A stretch of 64,000 bases of DNA from an uncultured Treponema sp. (lineage in GTDB: Bacteria; Spirochaetota; Spirochaetia; Treponematales; Treponemataceae). This document shows positions 53,731-61,397 of the stretch, in pieces. The DNA lies in contig NZ_CAMHSK010000004.1 of assembly GCF_946187725.1 (NCBI RefSeq), forward strand, positions 1 through 64,000. Direction: 5' to 3'. The notes below the pieces were generated by a model. That model was not told the origin of the DNA, did no database searches, and saw nothing but the letters and a program-made list of their open reading frames with translations. Both the position numbers and the translations under genes were made by a program. Position 1 is the stretch's first letter; every line of letters starts with the position of its first letter.

Positions 53731-55353
53731 TTATGCCGCAACATCCTCTTTTAAGTCATTGCTGACTTTCTGAATTTCCTGCAATTTTGCGAGCGTTTTG
53801 CCACTGTCGATTGCTTCAAGAGCCATTGCATATCCGTCTTTTAAGGTGCGTGCTTTTCCGCATAGATAAAGGACTGCCGCCGTGTTCAAGCCAACCGCAT
53901 ATCGAATTGTTTTTCGGCCTTTTCCATTTAAGACTTCCATTGCGAGAGCAGCGTTGTCTGCACCGTTTCCGCCGTAAAGTTCGCTTTCGTCTGCATCAGT
54001 GATTCCAAAATCTTTCGGATTGATTATGTACTGATTTTCACGGCCTTTTTCGTCAATCTGATAGACTGTTGTGGGCGCACATGGCGAGATTTCATCGTAG
54101 CCGTCAGCAGAATTGACAACCATGACGCGTCTTGCTCCAAGAGATTTTGCCGCATGAGCGTAATCCTTGAGCAAATCTTTTGAATAAACCCCAAGAACTT
54201 CGTATTCGGCATTAGCTGGATTCAAAAGCGGTCCGAGCACATTAAAGACCGTCTTGATTCCGAGCGTCTTTCGGACTGGAGCCGCAAATCTCATTGCCGA
54301 ATGATAGACCGGAGCCATAAGGAATCCGAATCCTGTTTTCTTGACAAGTTCAGCTGTTTTTCCTGGATTTGCCATGATGTTTACACCAAGATTTTCAAAG
54401 AAATCTGCCGCCCCTGATTTAGAAGAAACTGCCCTGTTTCCGTGCTTTGCCATAGTCTGACCACAACTTGCCGCAACGAGAGCCGAAAGCGAAGAAATGT
54501 TGAAAGACCCCTTGCCGTCACCGCCAGTTCCGACGATTTCTGCAAGACCGACATTTTCAAGCGGGAATTTCGCCTTCTTTTTGAGCATTGCACTTGCCGC
54601 CCCAGTCATTTCGTCTGCCGTTGGAAGACCACGTGCTGCCATTGCAGTGAGGACAGATGCCGCAATTTTTTCATCCATTGAGCCTTCTGCAAGCTCGCCA
54701 ATGAAGCCTTCTGACTGTTCGCGTGAAAGCGGTTTTTTCTCATCAATCAGCTGGTTCAGAAGTTTTGAATAACACATGTTTTCGCGGCGGTAATTCAAAA
54801 ATCCCTTGAAAAGTTCATCACCTTTTTCACTGGCAATTGATTCCGGGTGAAACTGAACGCCTTCGATTACAAGTGACTTGTGGCGGATTCCCATGATGTC
54901 ACCGTCTTTTGCACGAGCAGTGACCTCAAAATCGTTCGGAAGAGTTGCTTCGTCCACGACAAGTGAATGATATCGTGTGAAGCTGCATTTTGGTCCGACA
55001 TTACGGAAAATTCCTTTGCCGTCCGTGCTGATTTCTTCGACAATGCCGTGACGGATATATTTTGCACCCACGATTTTTGCCCCGAAAGCCGCTCCGATTG
55101 ACTGATGGCCAAGACAAATTCCCAAAACCGGAACTTTGCCCGCAAAATAGCGAATTGCTTCTATTGAAATGCCGGCTGTCTCAGGAGTTCCCGGTCCCGG
55201 TCCAACGATAATATGGCTCGGTTTAGCCGCTTCGATTTCAGCAACGGTAGATTCTTCTGAGCGGAAAACGCAAACTTTGTCGCCAGAAACCCGCTCAAGG
55301 CTCTGAACGATGTTAAAAGTAAAACTGTCCTTGTTGTCGATAAAAGCAATCAT
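53731..55353 (-). CDS. trpGD: TrpG-TrpD fusion: anthranilate synthase glutaminase plus anthranilate phosphoribosyltransferase
   Basis: A 540-residue bifunctional tryptophan enzyme. Residues about 1-190 are the class I glutamine amidotransferase: I-V-G-P-G-P-G-T-P, nucleophile Cys in LGICLGHQSIG, and catalytic His/Glu in V-Q-F-H-P-E-S. It delivers ammonia to TrpE. Residues about 200-540 are TrpD, which joins anthranilate to PRPP: EIVGTGGDGKGSFNISS, K-H-G-N-R-A-V-S-S-K-S-G, and V-F-N-V-L-G-P-L-L-N-P. The fusion is known from enterobacteria and elsewhere. TrpE and the other trp genes are not in the window. The ATG at 55353 is chosen over a GTG six bases upstream by the GAGG spacing. Its leader contains the palindromic element and its promoter region two operator-like repeats. 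Confidence 0.95.
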   Translation of the reverse strand: MIAFIDNKDSFTFNIVQSLERVSGDKVCVFRSEESTVAEIEAAKPSHIIVGPGPGTPETAGISIEAIRYFAGKVPVLGICLGHQSIGAAFGAKIVGAKYIRHGIVEEISTDGKGIFRNVGPKCSFTRYHSLVVDEATLPNDFEVTARAKDGDIMGIRHKSLVIEGVQFHPESIASEKGDELFKGFLNYRRENMCYSKLLNQLIDEKKPLSREQSEGFIGELAEGSMDEKIAASVLTAMAARGLPTADEMTGAASAMLKKKAKFPLENVGLAEIVGTGGDGKGSFNISSLSALVAASCGQTMAKHGNRAVSSKSGAADFFENLGVNIMANPGKTAELVKKTGFGFLMAPVYHSAMRFAAPVRKTLGIKTVFNVLGPLLNPANAEYEVLGVYSKDLLKDYAHAAKSLGARRVMVVNSADGYDEISPCAPTTVYQIDEKGRENQYIINPKDFGITDADESELYGGNGADNAALAMEVLNGKGRKTIRYAVGLNTAAVLYLCGKARTLKDGYAMALEAIDSGKTLAKLQEIQKVSNDLKEDVAA

Positions 55354-55378
55354 ATACACACCTCTTTTTATTTAGGGA

Positions 55379-55449
55379 GGGGAAAGCCTTCCCCTGCGCC
55401 TCATCTAAAGAATCGGCTACCCCTTCTGCGGGTTCCCCCGCAACGCCCC
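55379..55449 (-). repeat. Second copy of the palindromic element, in the trpGD leader
   Basis: On the minus strand the blocks GGGGCGTTGCGGGG, CCGCAGAAGGGGTAGC and GGGGAAGGCTTTCCCCT appear in the same order as in the copy inside carB, with a divergent centre. It should be transcribed in the trpGD leader and form two stable hairpins. Confidence 0.85.
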
Positions 55450-55451
55450 TT

Positions 55452-55507
55452 TGTTTCTGTTTATAGTAACAGAATAACAGATGAGAATGTTTCTGTCAAT
55501 AGTAACA
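55452..55507 (-). promoter_or_regulatory. trpGD promoter with two operator-like repeats
   Basis: Minus strand TTGACA (55499-55494), 17 bases, TATTCT (55476-55471). Two 20-base direct repeats of TGTTACTATNNACAGAAACA (55507-55488 and 55471-55452; 18 of 20 identical, 36 bases apart) cover the -35 box and the expected transcription start. This is the arrangement of a repressor with two sites; which repressor is unknown. Confidence 0.6.
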
Positions 55508-55559
55508 TCACAATTTTTGTGTAAATGATAGAAATTTCGTGCTTCGATGGATAAGCCGT

Positions 55560-56978
55560 TTACATAGCGAAGATTTCATCGGCGGAAACGAGATGAATAT
55601 CTTTTTCCCTTGCAAATTGCATTGCTTCTTTTGTGAATCCACTTAATGAAAAATACCATAAATAGATTTCTGCATTGTCCTTTTTCTTGAGATTTGACAA
55701 ATCTTTTTTGAGGTGTTTTCCAAGATCAAAATCATTCACGGGAGTGTTATGGAATTTACACTCAGCCGAGATTATTTTTGATTTATCTTCATTTGTGGCA
55801 ATAATATCTATTTCGATATTTTTATCCCACCAACGCCCGATTTGCGTAAAGATAAATGGCAAATTTCGCTTTTTATTCTGAATCCGAAACCATTCAATAC
55901 AAATATCTTCAAATGGAAACGAAACAAATTCATTCAGCTGTGGCTCAACAATCGTATCATAAATGTTTTCCCAATCGCCGAATTCAATTGAAGAATAATT
56001 CGGGAACACAAATCTGTACCAGAAACGGAAAAACAAATCCCGGAGCTTATAAATCCCTCGTTGTGCATTTTGTTTTTCTTTTTTGGTGCTTAAAACAGGA
56101 AATTCTCTGCTCACAATACCAAGTTCGATTAAATTTTTTAGATAAACAGAAAGTTTTCCTTTTTCAATAAGAGTTGCTTGCTGGATTTCATTGAAAACAG
56201 TTTTGCCTGTTGCGATTGCCTGAATAATCGTATTATAAGTTGCTGGCTCACGAAGTTCTTGCCGGATTAAGAATTCAGGCTCAGAATAAAGAATTGAACC
56301 TCGCCGTAAAATATTGAAACAAATATTTTCTTTGAGATTTTTTGTTTCGTCAAATTGGCTGAGATAGTACGGAACGCCACCCAAAATAGCGTGTGCAATG
56401 ATTTTGTTGCGAGAGTTCCAATTTGGAAAAAATTTCGCCGAATCAGAATATGGCATTGGAAGCATTTTGTAGATTCCTGTTGCACGGCCATAGAGAGGAT
56501 TCTTTTCGGAAAGAATTTCTTTTTCCATATAACTCATAGAACTTCCACAAAGAATCAGCATAAGATTCTGATTCTTCAGCTCTGTGTCCCAAAGTTTTTG
56601 AAGAATAGAAGGAATTTCAGAATTTTCGCGAGCCATATACGGAAATTCATCGATTATGACAATATTTTTGGATTGATTGGAATGTGGAATATCTTTTATG
56701 GCGAGAAAGGCCTGTTCCCAGTTTGAAAACTCCGTGATGTACTGACTCTGCGGAAGATTGAAAGAAAGAAGTTTTTGACTGAAATTTTTAAGCTGATTTT
56801 TGTCCTCAGTTTGTGTGCAAGTAAAAAAGACTGAATTCTTATTTAAACAAAAATGGCTTATCGTTTCAGTTTTGCCTATACGACGACGACCATAGACGAT
56901 GACAAGCTCGCCGTTTTGAGACTCATATTTTTCCTGTAAGAACGAGAGTTCTTCTTCTCTGCCCCAAAAAGTTTTCAT
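55560..56978 (-). CDS. AAA ATPase with C-terminal DUF234 domain
   Basis: A 472-residue ATPase of the ATPase_2/DUF234 type found in archaea and many gut bacteria. Walker A reads YGRRRIGKTE (about 29-38), Walker B IVIIDEFPYM (about 109-118), and a sensor-like L-I-L-C-G-S-S-M-S-Y-M follows. A winged-helix-like middle leads to the C-terminal DUF234 region (about 370-472). This carries E-I-D-I-I-A and S-A-E-C-K-F, an E-D...ExK pattern like PD-(D/E)XK nucleases. The cellular role of the family is unknown; links to mobile elements or defence have been suggested by context only. It is a single gene. Its promoter overlaps a perfect palindrome, suggesting autoregulation, and the -10 lies six bases before the ATG without a ribosome site. 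Confidence 0.88.
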   Translation of the reverse strand: MKTFWGREEELSFLQEKYESQNGELVIVYGRRRIGKTETISHFCLNKNSVFFTCTQTEDKNQLKNFSQKLLSFNLPQSQYITEFSNWEQAFLAIKDIPHSNQSKNIVIIDEFPYMARENSEIPSILQKLWDTELKNQNLMLILCGSSMSYMEKEILSEKNPLYGRATGIYKMLPMPYSDSAKFFPNWNSRNKIIAHAILGGVPYYLSQFDETKNLKENICFNILRRGSILYSEPEFLIRQELREPATYNTIIQAIATGKTVFNEIQQATLIEKGKLSVYLKNLIELGIVSREFPVLSTKKEKQNAQRGIYKLRDLFFRFWYRFVFPNYSSIEFGDWENIYDTIVEPQLNEFVSFPFEDICIEWFRIQNKKRNLPFIFTQIGRWWDKNIEIDIIATNEDKSKIISAECKFHNTPVNDFDLGKHLKKDLSNLKKKDNAEIYLWYFSLSGFTKEAMQFAREKDIHLVSADEIFAM

Positions 56979-56984
56979 AGTTAT

Positions 56985-57024
56985 ATTTTATCTGTCAAAT
57001 CGTGATTTGTCAAATCACGATTTG
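56985..57024 (-). promoter_or_regulatory. Promoter with palindromic operator of the DUF234 ATPase gene
   Basis: Minus strand TTGACA (57013-57008), 17 bases, TAAAAT (56990-56985), six bases, ATG. The perfect palindrome CAAATCGTGATTTG-T-CAAATCACGATTTG (56996-57024) covers the -35 box and most of the spacer. Each half is itself a palindrome (CAAATC-nn-GATTTG), so two dimers could bind side by side. Confidence 0.75.
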
Positions 57025-57065
57025 TTGAGTAGCCGGATTCTTTTGAAAACAAAAGAATTTGCATT

Positions 57066-57238
57066 TTATTCTTCCGCGTGCGGAATTTTCTCTTCTTCTT
57101 CGTTCCAGCGCAGATAGACATTTGCCAGAATCGCGCCTGAAATGTTGTGCCATACCGAGAACACGGCTCCCGGAACTGTTGCCATCGCAAGGTTCGGGAA
57201 TGCACTTGCTACTTCACCCCCGCGCGTGAATTCTGTTA
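57066..57238 (-). pseudogene. C-terminal remnant of a bile-acid:sodium symporter (BASS) family transporter
   Basis: On the minus strand one frame reads about 57 residues without a stop, including A-M-A-T-V-P-G-A-V-F-S-V-W-H-N-I-S-G, which is the family's conserved last-helix motif (F-S-V-W-H-N-I-S-G). It then ends in an acidic tail with a stop at 57068-57066. The preceding eight or so helices are missing; upstream the frame runs into the oppositely oriented rsmG start with no transporter sequence. It is thus a truncated leftover of a transporter gene. Confidence 0.7.
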
Positions 57239-57242
57239 AAAT
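57234..57242 (+). promoter_or_regulatory. Extended -10 promoter of rsmG, leaderless arrangement
   Basis: TGTTAAAAT (extended -10) ends six bases before the ATG at 57249. The purine stretch GAGGG between them is too close to the ATG to serve as a normal ribosome site. Confidence 0.5.
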
Positions 57243-57248
57243 GAGGGC

Positions 57249-57980
57249 ATGAATATTCTTCGAGAAGGGCTATTACAGCTTGGTTTTGACAAGGGCGAGT
57301 TTTTTGGAATCAAGATTCTCCCGATTGATGAGCTTGAAGCCAAAATGGAAAAATACATTGCGATTTTGCAAGAATATAACGCAAAATTTGATTTGATTAA
57401 CGCTGATGAGCACGATGAAATTGCCGTCAAACACATTCTTGACAGTCTTTCGGGGCTTCCAAAAGTGTGCGAGATTCTTTCTGCTCGATTCAATGCGAAC
57501 TCTCTTCCTGTTTTGGAGAACGGTCTTGTTTCAGAGCTTTCGCTTGCTGACATTGGCAGCGGTGCGGGCTTGCCTGGAATCCCTCTTTCAACGGCTTTGC
57601 CTCAGTTCAAGTTCACTTTGATTGAGCGCATGACAAAGCGGTGTGCATTCTTGAATCATTGTGCGGGTGAGCTTGGCTTAAAAAATGTAACGGTCGAAGA
57701 AGATCAGGCGGAACGGTTGGAACAAAAGCGGTTTGATTTGTGCGTGTTCCGGGCTTTCCGTCCGCTTGAGAAGAAGATGGCAAAAGTCCTTCTTCGGATT
57801 TTAAAAGATGGTGGATGCCTGTGCGCATACAAAGCGAAAAAGGCAAATATTATAGAAGAAATGAAATCTCTTCCGCAAAAACCGAAATACGAGATTTTCC
57901 CGCTGGTCGTGCCCTTCCTTACAGAAAATACTGGTGATGAAGAAGAGAGGGAGAGAAATCTCGTGGTGATTGAAAAATAA
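57249..57980 (+). CDS. rsmG: 16S rRNA (guanine-527-N7) methyltransferase RsmG
   Basis: A 243-residue RsmG (GidB), which methylates N7 of G527 in 16S rRNA using S-adenosylmethionine. Landmarks: F-D-L-I-N-A with K-H-I-L-D-S-L (about 46-69), the SAM-binding loop L-A-D-I-G-S-G-A-G-L-P-G-I-P (about 99-112), V-F-R-A-F-R-P-L (about 160-167) and the K-x-G-G-C-L-C-A-Y-K-A-K strand (about 180-191). Length is typical. It is often next to gidA or parAB, but here it stands alone between a transporter remnant and the GC-rich lipoprotein cluster. There is no well-spaced Shine-Dalgarno sequence; an extended -10 box ends six bases before the ATG. Confidence 0.95.
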   Translation: MNILREGLLQLGFDKGEFFGIKILPIDELEAKMEKYIAILQEYNAKFDLINADEHDEIAVKHILDSLSGLPKVCEILSARFNANSLPVLENGLVSELSLADIGSGAGLPGIPLSTALPQFKFTLIERMTKRCAFLNHCAGELGLKNVTVEEDQAERLEQKRFDLCVFRAFRPLEKKMAKVLLRILKDGGCLCAYKAKKANIIEEMKSLPQKPKYEIFPLVVPFLTENTGDEEERERNLVVIEK

Positions 57981-58105
57981 AGACGGAGCAAGCAGATTAA
58001 AATCAGAAAATGTTAAAATTTTCCTTGCAAATTCCTTAAACTGGAGTCAAAATAATTTTGACTTTTGCTTAAGCGAAAGAAATTTTCAGTTTAAAGGAGT
58101 TGCCT

Positions 58106-60334
58106 ATGAAACAACTATACAAACGACGGGGGGGGGTAATTTCTTCAGTCCTTATTTTATTACTTTCCCTCTACCTTCCCCTGTCCTTATTCAGTTGTAA
58201 AAGTGATGCTGACAATGATTCACCAACCTATTACACCATCACCATTTCTTCGACCATTGAAAACGGCTCTGTAGAAGCAAGCAAAAAAAGTGCTTCATCC
58301 GGAGAGTCGATAAAACTTACTGCAAAGCCCGCAACCGGCTATGAGCTTGATTCCTATTCAGTAACAGATTCTAAAGGTTTGGCAATCACTGTAACAAATG
58401 GCGAATTTAAAATGCCCGAAAGCAATGTAACGGTGAGTGCGACATTCAAGGAGACTACAGAAACCGTAAACCAGAAAGCGGCAGCTGCGGTTATCGCAAA
58501 AATCAACGCCATCGACACTGTCGCCTACACCGAAGCAAGCAAGAGCCTCATCGATACTGCCCGCAATGCCTACGACGCACTCACCAGTGACCAAAAGGTA
58601 CTGGTAACCAACTACAGCACGCTCACAGCGGCAGAGACGACTTACAGCACGCTCAAAACCGAAGCTGACACAGCGACCGCAAACCAGGCCGCAGCTGCCG
58701 ATGTCATCGCAAAAATCAACGCCATCGGCAACGTGGCCTACACTGACGCCTGCAAAACACTGATCGACGATGCCCGCACCGCTTACGATGTATTGAATAC
58801 CGCACAGAAAGCGCTTGTTCCGGCAGACACGCTTACCGTGCTGACCACTGCTGAAACACAATACAGCACGCTCAAAACCGAAGCCGAAACAGCGACCGCA
58901 AACCAGGCCGCAGCTGCCGATGTCATCGCAAAAATCAACGCCATCGGCAGGGTCGCCTACACACCTGCCTGCAAAGCACTGATTGACGACGCCCGCAATG
59001 CCTACGACGCCCTCACCAGCGACCAAAAGGTACTGGTAACCAACTACAGCACACTCACCACTGCCGAAAGCAGCTACAGTGAGCTTAAAACCGCTGCCGA
59101 CAACCAGGCCGCAGCTGCCGATGTCATCGCAAAAATCAACGCCATCGGCAGGGTCGCCTACACTGACGCCTGCAAAGCACTGATTTACGACGCCCGCACC
59201 GCTTACAACGCACTGAACGCCGCACAGAAAGCACTTGTTCCGGCAGACACGCTTACCGTGCTGACCACTGCAGAAACACAATACAGCACGCTCAAAACCG
59301 AAGCTGACACAGCGACTGCAAACCAGGCCGCAGCTGCCGATGTCATCGCAAAAATCAACGCCATCGGCACAGTCGCCTACACTGACGCTTGCAAAACGCT
59401 CATTGAAGCCGCCCGCAATGCTTACAACGCACTGAACGCCGCACAGAAAGCACTTGTTCCGGCAGACACGCTTACCGTGCTGACCACTGCTGAAACGCGA
59501 TACAGCACGCTCAAAACCGAAGCCGAAACAGCGGCTGCAAACCAGAACGCAGCAAACACTGTAATCGCAAAAATCACTGCAATCGGCAGGGTCGCCTACA
59601 CTGACGCCTGCAAAACACTGATCGACGACGCCCGCAATGCTTACGACGCACTGACTGCCGCGCAGAAGGTACTTGTGACCAATTACGGCACATTGACAGA
59701 AGCGGAATCAACCTATGAAAGCCTGATTACCTACACCGTAACCCTTACCGGCGGTGCGAATGCCACAGTAAGCGGCGGCGCAACGACCCAAAGCGACCTA
59801 AACGGCGCCATGACCACCGTTACCTACACAGCAAGCAACGGCTACTATTTTGTAGACTTTACCGCTACTACCACTAACGGCATAACCCTGACGCGCACCA
59901 GTAGCAGCGTCGTGACCGTTTCCGGCACACCAACAACCGACACAAGCATTACCGTTCCCGATGCAGCTCAAATCGTGCCAGTAACGGGCATTACCCTGAA
60001 CAAGGCCAGCACCACCATATCTGCCGGTTCTACCGAGACCCTAAGCGTAAGCGCCTATGAGCCAGGAAATGCCACATTCCAGACCGTAACCTGGTCCAGC
60101 GACAACACTGCCGTTGCCACCGTCAACGCCACGACGGGCGAGGTGACCGCCGTAGCCGCAGGAGCGAACGGCACCAACGCTAGTGCAACCATCACGGCAA
60201 CCGCCACTGACGGAAGCGGCGTGACTGCCACCTGCACCGTTACGGTAACGCCCGCTTCTGTAGATGTAGAGAACAGGGGATTTACCGCAAGTTCTTGGGA
60301 AGACGAGCCCGGTGACAATCTCATCACCGAGTAG
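58106..60334 (+). CDS. Lipoprotein with six helical repeats and a C-terminal Ig-like domain; poly-G tract after start
   Basis: A 742-residue lipoprotein (lipobox S-L-F-S-C, Cys31). In order: an InlB-type divergent repeat (about 42-115; Y-T-I-T-I-S-S-T-I-E-N-G-S-V), six tandem repeats of about 70 residues (about 122-540; V-I-A-K-I-N-A-I-G ... A-R-N-A-Y-D-A-L, probably three-helix bundles), a second InlB-like segment (V-T-L-T-G-G-A-N-A-T-V-S-G-G) and a bacterial Ig-like Big_2 domain (I-T-L-N-K-A-S-T-T-I-S-A-G, about 630-720). Probable surface adhesin. Codons 8-11 lie in a run of nine G; a change of one G leads to a stop at 58200, so expression may be phase-variable. The ATG has an AAAGGAG site. 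The repeats are clearly more GC-rich than rsmG. Confidence 0.82.
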   Translation: MKQLYKRRGGVISSVLILLLSLYLPLSLFSCKSDADNDSPTYYTITISSTIENGSVEASKKSASSGESIKLTAKPATGYELDSYSVTDSKGLAITVTNGEFKMPESNVTVSATFKETTETVNQKAAAAVIAKINAIDTVAYTEASKSLIDTARNAYDALTSDQKVLVTNYSTLTAAETTYSTLKTEADTATANQAAAADVIAKINAIGNVAYTDACKTLIDDARTAYDVLNTAQKALVPADTLTVLTTAETQYSTLKTEAETATANQAAAADVIAKINAIGRVAYTPACKALIDDARNAYDALTSDQKVLVTNYSTLTTAESSYSELKTAADNQAAAADVIAKINAIGRVAYTDACKALIYDARTAYNALNAAQKALVPADTLTVLTTAETQYSTLKTEADTATANQAAAADVIAKINAIGTVAYTDACKTLIEAARNAYNALNAAQKALVPADTLTVLTTAETRYSTLKTEAETAAANQNAANTVIAKITAIGRVAYTDACKTLIDDARNAYDALTAAQKVLVTNYGTLTEAESTYESLITYTVTLTGGANATVSGGATTQSDLNGAMTTVTYTASNGYYFVDFTATTTNGITLTRTSSSVVTVSGTPTTDTSITVPDAAQIVPVTGITLNKASTTISAGSTETLSVSAYEPGNATFQTVTWSSDNTAVATVNATTGEVTAVAAGANGTNASATITATATDGSGVTATCTVTVTPASVDVENRGFTASSWEDEPGDNLITE
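58128..58136 (+). repeat. Poly-G tract (nine G) at codons 8-11
   Basis: Nine consecutive G directly behind the start codon of the lipoprotein gene. Loss of one G shifts into a frame that ends at 58198-58200 before the lipobox cysteine is reached. Confidence 0.9.
58468..59730 (+). repeat. Six tandem coding repeats of about 200-220 bp
   Basis: Units begin at about 58468, 58682, 58901, 59102, 59321 and 59539, each opening with AACCAG. Repeats 2-5 share long, nearly identical stretches (for example GCAGCTGCCGATGTCATCGC), indicating recent amplification or homogenisation. Unit 3 is about 18 bases (six codons) shorter. Confidence 0.85.
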
Positions 60335-60367
60335 GCAGTTTTACAGAAACGTAATAAGGAGCATACT

Positions 60368-61381
60368 ATGAAACATAGAATACCATATCTTTTTGCAGCA
60401 GCAGTCTTTTCGGCTCTGTTTTTGGGCTGCCAGTATAACGATGTGGAAAGCGCACAAGGCTCAGCCAGCTTTCCAGAGGACGGCGTAATCCGCTTTACCA
60501 CCAACCTCGTTGAGCCCACACAGGCGCGCGCCAGCATCACCGGTAGCGACCTGAACCAGAACGGCCAGCAGTTCCAGGTGAAGATTGTCAACCCGACCTC
60601 TGCCACCTACAGCTACTTCAATACCGTACAGTACGACGGCTGCGAGTGGACACCCGTGAACCGTATGCTCTGGCAGAACGACCAGCAGAGCATCACCGTG
60701 ACCGCTGCCTACAAGCAGGGTAAGACATTCAGCGACTATGACTTTATCTGCGGCGCCAACCTCACCGTGGCTGCCGACCAGAGCACCGCGGCCAAGCTGA
60801 AGCAGCAGGACCTGCTGACCATGCCCACAAAGACCATCGCCAACCCCTCTATCGAGGAGACGCTGATGCAGAACGGCAAGCTGGTGGTGAACTTCTACCA
60901 CGCCCTGTCCAAGCTGGACGTAACGCTGGATTTGTCAACCGAGTTTTTCGGTACCAGCGCCTCTGATGTAACAGATTTTACCATCAGCGGCACCAATGTC
61001 GGCTATAACTTCAATCCGATGGAGACTGCCAATGAGAACTACGGCACCGTGACCGCCACTGGCTCTACTTCTGCCGACATCCTGCCCTACCAGAGCGTCT
61101 TCAACGCTGCCACCGATGCCGACATGCACAGCACGGCCAAGTACGAGGCCATCGTTGTACCGCAGGAGATTGCCGCCGGGGCATTGACCGTATCGTTCAA
61201 AATTGGCACCCGCTCATTCTCATGGACAAACACTGAAAGCCTCACCTTCGAGCAGGGAAAATGCTACACCCTGCCCCTTACCGTGGGAAGCGACAGCTCA
61301 ACATCGCTTTCGCCATCTGCAGGATTAAATCTTTCATCAACTGACTGGCTTGCAATGCCCGGCTGCTATGTAGCTGAATAA
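60368..61381 (+). CDS. Fimbrillin-family lipoprotein (Bacteroidales type)
   Basis: A 337-residue lipoprotein (lipobox L-F-L-G-C, Cys21) resembling the fimbrillin/Mfa-like proteins of Bacteroidales, which are structural or tip subunits of type V pili. Family features: G-V-I-R-F-T-T-N-L after the tether, an A-R-A-S segment (possible Arg-gingipain-like processing site region), K-L-V-V-N-F-Y-H-A-L-S-K-L-D-V-T-L marking the boundary region (about 175-191), and E-A-I-V-V-P-Q-E-I-A-A-G before the last strands, ending in L-T-F-E-Q-G-K-C-Y. Codon use is GC-rich with many CTG, ACC and GAG codons, unlike the genes left of 58 kb, so transfer from Bacteroidales is likely. AAGGAG lies before the ATG. Whether pili are made in this organism is unknown. 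Confidence 0.8.
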   Translation: MKHRIPYLFAAAVFSALFLGCQYNDVESAQGSASFPEDGVIRFTTNLVEPTQARASITGSDLNQNGQQFQVKIVNPTSATYSYFNTVQYDGCEWTPVNRMLWQNDQQSITVTAAYKQGKTFSDYDFICGANLTVAADQSTAAKLKQQDLLTMPTKTIANPSIEETLMQNGKLVVNFYHALSKLDVTLDLSTEFFGTSASDVTDFTISGTNVGYNFNPMETANENYGTVTATGSTSADILPYQSVFNAATDADMHSTAKYEAIVVPQEIAAGALTVSFKIGTRSFSWTNTESLTFEQGKCYTLPLTVGSDSSTSLSPSAGLNLSSTDWLAMPGCYVAE

Positions 61382-61397
61382 GAACAGGAGGCAAACA

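Noticed and set aside
58358-59281. A 307-residue Cys/Gly-rich minus-strand open frame opposite the six tandem repeats
   Set aside because: It mirrors the repeat structure of the sense gene and its cysteine-rich sequence is a by-product of GC-rich codons.
58468-59730. CRISPR or non-coding satellite array
   Set aside because: The units are coding, in frame, about 200-220 bp and part of a long open reading frame with a lipoprotein signal.
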